From: Pelodera strongyloides
Lineage: Eukaryota > Nematoda > Chromadorea > Rhabditida > Rhabditidae
Assembly: GCA_036852015.1 (NCBI GenBank)
Contig: JAANDG010000058.1
Location: forward strand, 62,001-126,000
Reading direction: 5' to 3'
DNA length: 64,000 nucleotides
The notes under the pieces were generated by a model, which saw only the letters and a program-made list of their open reading frames with translations, did not search any database and had not been told where the DNA came from. Shown here piece after piece: positions 1 through 9,512 of this stretch. Each line of letters starts with the position of its first letter. Position 1 is the first letter of the stretch. Position numbers and translations under genes: made by a program.

Positions 1-1159
1 AACTCTGTACTTCGACACTACTATGATTTTGGCACACATAATATAGATTTATGAAGCGAATTTATTTTGAAAATAAGATCGCAATTGTAGTACCCTTTTT
101 GGAAGGTTCCGATTTCATGGAGAGAGTATCAACACTGCACGGTACAACGGTATCCAACGAAAATACCATTTCTAAACGATAGTTGTCAATTATTTTACAA
201 GAGCTGTTCAAGGATATACATAAAGTTTGATAGAATTTAAATGCAAAACGAAAAGCACAAATGATAAAATGATGCACATTTGTAAGGTACTCTATTGGTA
301 GAGAGGAAACAACCCAATTTAGTAAAAAAATGCAGTGCAACCCAAATAATGAGTGAGACTGGAACCTGAAACAGCCAAGCGGTCGTTTGTCAAAGCTGAT
401 ACCTTACTCTTATATACTTTCGTATCAAACACTTTATTGAGGCTTTCACTGCAAGGCACACTTTCATTACTTATCAATAGGTTGTTTTTCAAGTTTAGGT
501 GTTTAGGTAAGCAAATAACGGAATTTCCGTAGTCGTAGTACTGATAACTATAAGATGACCCTTGTTTACAGCCTAACTGCTTATAACCTTATGAAGTATA
601 CCAGTTTTCGCTTCAATCCTCCACCTGGCACCTAAGAGAACTCCAAATTTGGAAATTGTTTTTATTATTTGTTTTCAGAGTTGGTACTCAATTATTTTCC
701 GAATTTCACAAGGGAAACCGGTCCTCACATGTTTGTACCAAGAATTATATGTGAGCCAGCAGCAGAATTATTGCCCGGAAATAATTTTGTTTATTTCAGA
801 ATTAGTGCTCCGTTTTCAGCGATATTTTCAGTATTATCTGAAAGGTCCGTTAGCTCCGTCTCGTTGGTCTTCTCTTTTGTGTGCATTTTGTTTTATCTCC
901 TCTTTTTGAGCCCTTCCAGAAAAATGTTTACTTATCTCACTGATAAGAAACAATGGTTACACAATAATTGACAATAATACACGAAATGAATAATACTCCC
1001 TAGTTCTCAAATCTTTTCAGCTCGTCTTATAACACACTCCACTGGAACCGAATCAAGAAGCTAGAATAAGACGGAGGGATCGCGAAAATTTCTCAAGCTA
1101 GTGAAGGTGGATCTCTAGGCACGGAAAAATGATTCGCAAAGGGTTTGCGGCTAGGTCAA
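1..1159. other. left flank, no supported gene
   Basis: No open frame here has convincing exon structure. One stretch, about 680-846, is open in two frames and is bounded by TTTTCAG and AAAG|GTCCGT, and one frame would encode a hydrophobic segment. However, the motif TTTCAGAnTTnGTnCTC occurs twice in it, and neither frame resembles a family I know. It could belong to the plus-strand gene whose last exons lie at 2858-4820, but I cannot show that. Confidence 0.4.
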
Positions 1160-1561
1160 AGAGTAAGGCCCATTTCAAAATACCCCTATTTTCTCCTGAT
1201 TCTCAATATCAAATATAGTAGGATGCAATATTTTTCTGCTTTTCAAGCGCAAAATTCACACACTATTCAGCAATTTACCATGGCCAATCATACCCAACTA
1301 TTATCGCAGATGGCACGCCCATTCGCGCTGATTGGCCAATATCGCAATTGCCACGCCCAATAGAGCATATTGCCCAATCAGCGCGAAGGGGCGTGACAAC
1401 TGCGGTAGAATGTGGGGTACGACTGGCTATGGTAAATTGCTGAATACTGCGTGAATTTTGCGCTTGAAAATTATAAAAATATCGTATCCTACTATATTTG
1501 ACATGGAGAATCAGATCGAATCATCAAAAAAGAGGGGGTCACTTGAAATGGGCCTAACCCT
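1160..1561. mobile_element. TTAA fold-back MITE, family B1 copy 1
   Basis: A palindromic element of about 400 bp. The right end reads GGGCCTAACCCT followed by TTAA (1562-1565). The left end is the decayed complement AGAGTAAGGCCCATTTC, preceded by TCAA (1156-1159), which looks like a mutated TTAA. The two arms pair over most of their length and meet near a centre that contains GGCCAAT motifs. The interior is shared with the copy at 61458-61867, including TTTTCAAGCGCAAAATTCAC and AGCAATTTACCATGGC. There is no coding capacity, so this is a non-autonomous DNA transposon. The TTAA target suggests a piggyBac- or Kolobok-type transposase in trans (inference). Confidence 0.85.
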
Positions 1562-2857
1562 TTAAAGGTTAAAATCTTTAACCTTTAGCCTTGATTTTGG
1601 CTTGTGAGTGACATCATTTTCTCAAAAAAAAATGTTTCGTTTTGCCAGAATTGTTTCAACTACCGAGTATCATTCATCAATATCGCCAAACTTGAGCTTC
1701 ATAGTTTAGATCTAGACCCTGAATATATTATCATCCATAACTACCCCTGAATTACCTTCAGTATTCTCAGGTTAGTTAACTTAGTGACCAATCTCCTCTC
1801 CAGTACTGACTCACCCTTTAATACCTTGCGCAAGTTCTTTTTTCACCCCAAACTTCCTGCTGGTGGGCTAACCTTAGGCCCCGGGGCCCGCGCGTGTGTG
1901 TATTTGTATATGTAAATAGAGCACTCTGTTTAACTTCTCGTAGACAGCACGCCTGCTGACTAACCTGCAGCCAAGCCTGCCCCCTAAAGGCAGAGCGCTA
2001 ATAGACACTCAACTACCTTTCAACTTTATGTGTATGCTTCTCTACCATATGTTGTAATCGTGTTATACTTGTCTATGTTACTATGACTGTAGACCAATGG
2101 TATATAATATAAATGTTTTGTGCATTTGAATATGAACATCATGTCTCCAGATTTCTAATCCGACGTTTTATTCTGACTCAACATTTTTTTGCATTTCGTG
2201 CATTGTTGTAACATACAGAATTTGTCCAATCTCTATCCTTGGCCAGGAAGCTAACTGACTGAAATCAACAACCTAACACTGGTGATATCCACTCAAAGTA
2301 CTAACCTTTTTGGAGACTTTCCACTTGCTCATAAGTCATAATCACAAGTAACTGTTAAGCAATAATCATCTTTATTAGTAACACTCATTGACCTATTTAC
2401 ATGGGGATGTAACTTAGTGTAACACTCCACTAAAGTGCAGTCATCTGCAGATTTACACTTGCGCGGTTTGGATAAATATTTGCGCATTTGTTGAAAGGGC
2501 GCCAATAGACTCGGACCTGTCAAAGCTATTGAGTCCTGAACGGAGGGGGGAGAAAATCCAGGAGGCCCGTATTGAAAATAGACGTATTGTTGTGAATTAT
2601 GTACATATTCATACCGTTGAGTCTACGATTACGGGTCTATTCTGTGCATCTACCTGGGTACCTAGTTTTGTATTGTTCCTCCGGTAGCTAGGCTAAATCC
2701 CCAGAATATTTCTCGTTTGTTCTCATTAGTTGTCCTTTCTGCCTTGTATTTTATAAATTTCCTCATCCTGTTGATGTATCGAGGTTTCACCACTTTCAGC
2801 TAAATGCGTCTTGAACTTCTCACTATAGCTCTATTTTTCTGTTCAACCTTAGCACAG
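1562..2857. other. no gene recognised
   Basis: AT-rich sequence without a supported exon. It holds a short minus-strand cysteine-containing frame near 2329-2523 with no recognised similarity or splice support. If the downstream plus-strand gene has further 5' exons, some could lie here unseen. Confidence 0.4.
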
Positions 2858-4820
2858 ATCCAGGAGGGTCCCTTTGGTGACGGAGGAACAAGACAATTGT
2901 TGAAGAGGTGAATTAATAAATACCGTAATAGGGCGAATCTGTTTTTATTTCCACCGCGGGTGGCACTCTGTCAATTCTGAATCAACGGCATCGTACGTCT
3001 CATTCTGAAACGCAAACCTCTCTTTCCAGACTGTCCTCTAAGATTCAACTCTAACTCTAAGCTAAGATTCAAGATAAGAGACTAATATTCACGAGTATTC
3101 ATAGTTCAACATTTCATGTGCATATATAACCCTGCCAACTGTTTTAGAAAGGAGGTGGTCAAAGCTCTTCCATTTTTGAAATACGCCAATGAACAAACGA
3201 GGAATGATGTGATAGAAGTTGTAAAAGAAAAGTGAGCTTTCTTCTTATGGTGTTGCTGTCTTGTCGTAATTGCGGTTACCGTATCCATCAGTTCTGTAAT
3301 TTCAGTAATTAACATATTACTGAAAACTACGGTAATATTAAGAAGAATTACATGCTGCGAACGTCTCGGTCCAATCCCAATGCAGCGAACTGTCAAGGTT
3401 GCTCGAGAAATTCATAGACTATTCGTTTTATTGTAATTGAAAAATATTAGACATTGCATGATGGACGGTTTTTCGAGCGGATTGTGCACAACTGCAGTTA
3501 TGCAGTTGTGCTAATTGTGATATAATTCAGCCAATTAACATTGGAAGAAAAAGAGGAAATCATCTCGGATTTGGTGGCGAGGGACAGACAAGTAGTACAG
3601 GTTGGTCAGATGTTTGTCGTTTCCCTCACAATTCTGGCGGTAGAGTTTCATCTCATGGATAGAGTTAAACTGATATTGCCCGTGGCGCCACGCCAACAAA
3701 CCGAGCTTTTTTCAGGTACATTTCTCCTGCAAGTAACAGCAAACCCCTTTTTTATTATTTGTTGAGGATGTTGCCATTTATGATTCAAATTACAGCACCA
3801 CTTTTAGCCAAACATTTCATTCCTTTATTAAAACTGAACACCATTCAATGTTTCAGAATTCTTTCCGCAAGTTCCAAAAAATGGTCAAAGAGAAGCGTGA
3901 CGAGCAAGAAAGACGCTATAGGATGGCTCGTTCGAGAATGAGCAAAAATGCTCAAGAGGCGGACGAGGTGATCGACACTATAATGAAGGTAAGTTGAGCT
4001 GCATCTCACATAATAGGGAGTTTCAAACTCTCCATTTAAAGTGTTTAATACTGTACATTGCAGATGAAAATTCACCACACGTATTTTCTCAAACCTGAGC
4101 ATATCTTTGATATTTGATAAGAAAATAGATTATCTTTGAAATTCTAGGATCCCAGTGTGCCTTCCTCTCAAAAGGAAGTGATGGTCAGGGAGGTGTTCGA
4201 TAGATTCGGCGACAAAGTCAGAAAGGAACTCCTCAACGTGCACTCCGGACTTCAGAAGGCAGCGCACCGAGTGCTAAGGTGAGCATGAGGGGGTGTAAAG
4301 TTAACCACCTGCATATCATACACCTTAACTATCTACTTTAGGTACCCTCATCTTATCGTAGCCTACCCTAATATATATAGTTCATTAAACACAAAAAAAA
4401 CCTACAGTACCTTACCTTAGAACCTTACAGTACCTTAGAGTGTCTTGTTACTCATTTTCCGAGTTATGATGCATATGTTCATATATCGTAAATATACAGC
4501 ATGTAAATGTGTATCCCATACATAGAGAGATAGGCCGTGCAAAGTTTAAAAAGAGCTCGCATTGCATCTAGCAAATTGTAACTACTTCATGAAGTAGTTA
4601 CAATTTACATCCAGGGGCTTCCATCCTTACCAAATTTCAAACAAATACGATGATTTCCTTCAGACACGTTCTGCTCCCAATTCTCGGTGGACGTCGCAAT
4701 AACCGAAGAAACAAAAACCGTCAACCGGAGCCTGAGAACAGAAAGGAGGAAGACGGAGTGATGAACCTCAAGATGATACAGAGTGCCGAGGTCGGCAACG
4801 ACACGCTCATTCAATTCTAG
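2858..4820 (+). CDS. 3' exons of an unrecognised charged, coiled-coil protein (5' end missing)
   Basis: I do not recognise this protein. Five exons fit together in phase: 2858-2907, 3531-3600, 3857-3988, 4148-4278 and 4664-4820, ending at TAG. Each has a YAG acceptor and a GT donor (for example AAG|GTAAGT at 3988 and AAG|GTGAGC at 4278). The joined 3' part is 179 codons. The first exon is the weakest, supported by its splice sites and phase only. The middle is heptad-like and very charged (EEKEEIISDLVARDRQ, then KMVKEKRDEQERRYRMARSR), suggesting a helical coiled coil. It is followed by a helix-like segment (REVFDRFGDKVRKELLNVHS), an Arg/Asn-rich basic patch (GGRRNNRRNKNRQ), and a short C-terminus ending TLIQF. 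No signal peptide or catalytic motif is visible in this part. The upstream exons may lie in 1-2857 or outside the window. A young LTR element sits 50 bp beyond the stop, in the presumed 3' UTR. Confidence 0.55.
3486..3511. repeat. short perfect hairpin in intron
   Basis: An 11-bp inverted repeat (GCACAACTGCA / TGCAGTTGTGC) with a 4-nt GTTA loop, 19 bp upstream of the exon that starts at 3531. It would form a stable stem close to the acceptor. Confidence 0.7.
4573..4606. repeat. 34-bp perfect palindrome in last intron
   Basis: The 17-bp half-site AAATTGTAACTACTTCA is followed immediately by its exact reverse complement, with no loop. It lies 57 bp before the start of the last exon of the coiled-coil gene. 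It is not part of a TTAA element. Confidence 0.85.
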
Positions 4821-4874
4821 CTTAATATTTATACCGTCGTGCCGCATAGTCTGGTATGCGCGACAGTCTGGCTC

Positions 4875-5407
4875 TGTAAAGGAGTGCCAATCCTTCACAG
4901 AGATGATCCCAGAAGCAACGAGTAGCCACGTCGACAGCAGTAACATAAATGAACCAGCATTAGTACAAGAAAGAAACACGGTAGCAATTGGCCGAGGCCC
5001 ATCTTTATTAGAAATAGAAACATGAGTGCGGTCGTGTCCTCTTCATATACGCAGGAGCGGTCTTCTTTGACTTCTCTACTCCTACTCGGCCACCAGTAGG
5101 CCTTGAGGTCCTTGAGCGCGCCACTCTTCTTTCTTCCTTCTTCTGTCGATGGTCCAGCTTCTGCCACCCACGTCCTTGTCCACCACATCTTCGGTCCACC
5201 ATCCACAGCACATCCACGTCCGCATCCGGCTACATGTCGATCTTGGGATAAACAGATTATGTGCCACTCATATATGTATCCAAGTTAGCATGCTAATTCG
5301 GGCTGCAAACCCATTCTATCCAATATCCAGCCCATTCTAATTCGCACTGCATAATCAACATCTCCTATAGACATGCGTTTCACGAAAGTTGAGCGCTAGT
5401 CTCAACA
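4875..5407 (-). repeat. LTR (3' LTR in minus orientation)
   Basis: A 533-bp terminal repeat, TGTAAAGG...CTCAACA on the plus strand, offset by exactly 828 bp from its partner at 5703-6235. Several open frames run through it in both copies, but they are the same in both and overlap each other on both strands, so they look like LTR sequence and not genes. Confidence 0.9.
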
Positions 5408-5690
5408 CTCCGGAAACGAGAAGCTTTCGTCATGGCCTTATCCTTTCTTCAATCGTCGAGCTTGCCACTAGCTCGCGGGGATGCCACAGTGTGCCACACA
5501 CTTCCCCGGACAAAGAGAGAATATGAATAATAGGATTGATATAGCTAGCATAAATATAGAACAGAAATAGACAAATATATTAACTTCCCTGTGTATGTGT
5601 TTTCCTGAGTATGTAGGGAGTAGGCTTTCGATGGATGTCCGCGTTGCCACTCGCCGGCACATTCCATCTTCTCTTCGGTTCCAAGCCCAA

Positions 5691-5700
5691 GCGGTCGCCA
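5691..5700 (-). other. putative primer-binding site of the LTR element
   Basis: Directly inside the minus-strand 5' LTR, after the dinucleotide AG, the strand reads TGGCGACCGC. A PBS normally starts TGG because it pairs with the CCA end of a tRNA. A TGGCGACC start would fit a tRNA-Arg-like primer (from memory of LTR families, not checked against this genome's tRNAs). Confidence 0.55.
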
Positions 5701-5702
5701 CT

Positions 5703-6235
5703 TGTAAAGGAGTGCCAATCCTTCACAGAGATGATCCCAGAAGCAACGAGTAGCCACGTCGACAGCAGTAACATAAATGAACCAGCATTAGTACAAGAAA
5801 GAAACACGGTAGCAATTGGCCGAGGCCCATCTTTATTAGAAATAGAAACATGAGTGCGGTCGTGTCCTCTTCATATACGCAGGAGCGGTCTTCTTTGACT
5901 TCTCTACTCCTACTCGGCCACCAGTAGGCCTTGAGGTCCTTGAGCGCGCCACTCTTCTTTCTTCCTTCTTCTGTCGATGGTCCAGCTTCTGCCACCCACG
6001 TCCTTGTCCACCACATCTTCGGTCCACCATCCACAGCACATCCACGTCCGCATCCGGCTACATGTCGATCTTGGGATAAACAGATTATGTGCCACTCATA
6101 TATGTATCCAAGTTAGCATGCTAATTCGGGCTGCAAACCCATTCTATCCAATATCCAGCCCATTCTAATTCGCACTGCATAATCAACATCTCCTATAGAC
6201 ATGCGTTTCACGAAAGTTGAGCGCTAGTCTCAACA
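5703..6235 (-). repeat. LTR (5' LTR in minus orientation)
   Basis: The second copy of the 533-bp repeat, with no difference from 4875-5407 in the stretches I compared. In the element's own orientation it begins TGTTGAGACTAGCGCTC and ends GGCACTCCTTTACA. A TA-rich ATACATATATG near 6110 could be a TATA-like signal, and an AATAAA follows downstream near 5828-5836. Confidence 0.9.
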
Positions 6236-6240
6236 GGCTC

Positions 6241-7704
6241 AGCACAGTCCTCGAAAACCACATGTTCGCAGGCGCAAACATAAACGCAGTCCTACAACGC
6301 CACCGCTTATAAGTTTCACGTTTATGAGGGAAATAATCCCAATTTCTCATCTTTACCATTCCATATATTAGTTTACAAGTTTGCAAATTCTCTAGTTTTT
6401 CTCACGCCTTCCTATGCATTTATTGTTGAATTATCCTCAAGTTAACTATTTATTTATTTATTGTCTGATACCATTGCTCAACAGTAGAGACGGGCGCAAA
6501 TACGCGTTGGCATTCAGGCTACAGTTAACTTACAGTACATTGTTTAATTAAAAACTATCAGCCATCAACCGACCTCGTATTCGCGCCCGTCTCTAAACAG
6601 TTGTACTCAGTTACTGACTTCGGCTTGTTTTGTTGTTATAACTATGTATTTATTTCTCGTGTACTTTTCTTTGTCTTCATTACGAAACTCAACTTTGGAA
6701 AGCTATAATTGTATGCGAGCTCAATACTTGGAACTACAGTAGAACTAAAGCACTCTACACTGACGGAACTTGGGTTGTGTGCGGCGAAACCCACGCGCTG
6801 AGCCGCGAAGTAGGTGCACTCTATTTTCTCCGCGCGCCATCAGGGGTTCGCGTTGTACGCTACAGTCCTACAGTTTTCAAGCCGTCCACTACATACACAA
6901 CGGAGTTATCATGAAACACACTTCCACAAATTGTACTCGACAAATTATGAGCTGTTTTTTTTTATTACGCATAATTTTATTGTCTTCCTACCAACTTCAG
7001 TGCTTTCATCCTTGTTCAGTGACAATCGATTCAAAATTCGGTTCATCCCAACCACACAGTTGTTATTATTACTAATCAGTTTATTCAAAACTAACAATTT
7101 TCAAAACAAGTTCACGGTTCAGAATTCAAATAAATTATTAACAAACAACTGTCTCCATGCACAGCAAAGTCAGATCAAAACAGATGCCAAATCATGCGGG
7201 CAGCACGAGGTTTAAATCTAGGCTCAAGGGTTTGCAAGGGATGCCCTCATAGTTAGGCACAAACAAAAATCCAACAATCATTACAGTTTACATACTAGTA
7301 AAATCTGCAGAACAGTGAAAGTAACTACGTCCACGAAAAAGGGTTGTGTTGTACATATGCGCAACTGTGATACCACACTACTGGTTAAACCTTACAGTTA
7401 GCTTACTCTACCAGCACAATTTACTCAAGTTATGCTATGTTAGTTTTTAAACACATCATAACTTTTCTACCGAACTTTGCCTACTCTGATAAACACACTT
7501 CAACCAATTTTGGTTAAGTTCATATAACCTATCACCACGACAGTTTCTACAAACTACAGGCGATGTTATCTCTTAGGGCATCATGTATACGCCACAAACA
7601 TTGCTTAATAAATTCAACAACCAAACTAGTATGTTCAAATCAAACGAACTGAAATATCTGAAAATGTCAACCTGTAACAATAAAGATTAAATTAAAAACT
7701 TCAT
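6241..7704. other. intergenic; converging 3' ends
   Basis: This lies between the plus-strand coiled-coil gene and the minus-strand phosphatase gene, which converge here, so it probably holds both 3' UTRs. A GC-richer patch at about 6770-6860 contains several CpGs. The 400-bp plus-strand frame at 6814-7215 is Thr/Asn/Phe-rich, has no splice or family support, and I do not call it. Confidence 0.4.
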
Positions 7705-9462
7705 CTAAATCAACGGCTCCAGACGAACCAACATCACGCTCACGTTGTCGCCACACCTGCAAAGGAAATACAAATTAATTACTACAGTAATCATCATCAC
7801 AACAGTAAAACCTGTTAAAGAAATCCTTTAGAGCTTGGAATTTTCAAGGGTGATGGGTTATGCAGTTAAGCGCTCCGATACCGATATTCTTCCTTGAATA
7901 CAATACAGCACCTACGCGGGAGACAACTATGGGGGAAGAGGGAGAGCGAGCGAGAGAGTAAGAGGCAGAAAGATATAGAAAGAATAAGAGGGTTAGGCTC
8001 ACAAAACAGTAAAACTGGAACTCACTTCCTCCTAACCGCCTCGGCTGCCATCTCATCGGCCACGTGCTCCCAAATGGCTTGATCGACGCTCTTCAATTCG
8101 GAAGCCACAATTTTCTCATTCTGAAGTACAAACTACAAACTACAAACTACAATTTCTCATCTCAAAATACAGTTTTCCTCTGTGGATTGTGGATCGCATG
8201 CATTTCTTTTACTCTTTCCTAGTGCTAATTTTCATACATTTAACCAACATAATAGCCAAAAAATACGGTCCAAAACAAAAATAGCTTACAAATTATCGTT
8301 TTTACGTTTATCAAGTGACGTAAAACACAATGTTTCTCTCTTCATATATTTGTTGTGCTTACTGTAACGCGTAGTCCTCCTGCCGCTATTCGAGGAACAC
8401 TAGATCATATCAAAACAATGAAATCTTGCCCTCACCTCTTTCGCCGATTCCAAATGCTTGAGCACGAATTCAATTGCTTCTTCATTCGAAAAACTCTTCC
8501 ACAATCCGTCGCATGCAATTAACAGGAATCTAAGCGACACCGAATGTTACCGTGACCGTAATCGTAATGGAGCACAGTTGAGTAAAAGGTAATCCAAAAC
8601 TATTAAAATAACATATAAAAACAATCCGTAAATGGTAAATGCTTATGCAATTTATCATGATATGCGCCATAGAAAAGAACACTCATTTAATGACATATCG
8701 AAATCTATGAGTTAGGGTTAGGGGGTTAACTAGTGGATTATCGATATATAATGAAAACGCCTTTTTTACGACATGCCCCCTGATATTAAATTTCAAGGGG
8801 AAGCACCGGGACCAACTTTCCAATAATCAAACATTAAAACATCGGATCAATGTCGGAAGTTTTGCGCTCACTTATCGTCATTTGTAATCGTGAGCTTCTT
8901 CATATCAGGGACTGAGGTGACTCCATGGGTCTTGAATTGACCATCCCCGATCGATCGCGACACCTCGAGGATTCCATTGATTCGACCGTCCCTGAAGCCA
9001 ATCGATCAATATCAACTAATCAATCGAATAAATCAGCCAACCAATTTATCAATCAATATCGCCAAAACATCAAATAAAACAACGGATCCCACGCTCCCAT
9101 CCAAGCACTTAACGAAGCTGCGCCTTAACCATATAAACTACACGCTGTATACGATGGGCAAATTACACACATCTTGTCGATGTCGCGGGAGAGAATAGAG
9201 GGGGAAGAGAGATACTTCTAGACTGGACAGTGTGAGAGAGAGAGTAGGCAGATCCAAAGAAGAGAAAAGTAGCAGAGAATCACCCACTTCACACTTCCTC
9301 CAGCCTTCTGAATGCGCATCCTCTCATCAAACTGTTGTGGTGAGTGGTCGACCGTCAGCTGGACGGCCACCATAGACTCCTTGTCGCCGTCCTTCTTACT
9401 TCGCGCGACGATCGCCTAGAAACAGTTATTGAGTTATTATGATATTTAATATTTGCCTAGAG

Positions 9463-9512
<50 letters not shown>

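Larger units (their letters stand above)
4870..6240 (-). mobile_element. non-autonomous LTR retrotransposon (TRIM-like), very recent
   Basis: Two direct 533-bp copies (4875-5407 and 5703-6235) show no difference where I compared them. They flank only 295 bp of unique sequence (5408-5702). The pair is bounded by a perfect 5-bp target-site duplication, GGCTC, at 4870-4874 and 6236-6240. Each copy begins with TG and ends with CA, as LTRs do. Orientation is minus: reading that way, a primer-binding-like TGGCGACCGC begins two bases after the 5' LTR (5700 down to 5691), and the LTR carries an AATAAA on that strand near 5000 and 5828. The internal region is far too short for gag-pol, so mobilisation would need proteins in trans. 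The identical LTRs imply insertion too recent for divergence. An ordinary tandem duplication would not explain the 5-bp TSD. Confidence 0.9.

Noticed and set aside
680..971. Possible membrane-protein exon (hydrophobic stretch SVSLVFSFVCILFYLLF)
   Set aside because: It is open in two frames, has an internally repeated TTTCAG motif, shows no recognised similarity, and has no phase-tested link to the exons at 2858-4820.
4605..6045. Duplicated pairs of identical open frames on both strands, one with a signal-peptide-like start (MFLSCTNAGSFMLLLSTWLL)
   Set aside because: They fall inside the two LTR copies of a TSD-flanked element, overlap one another on both strands, and have no splice or family support. 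They are LTR sequence and not a duplicated gene.
8711..8730. GTTAGGGTTAGGG, telomere-like
   Set aside because: Only two units are present, inside an ILKAP intron. This is not evidence for a telomere or a fusion point.
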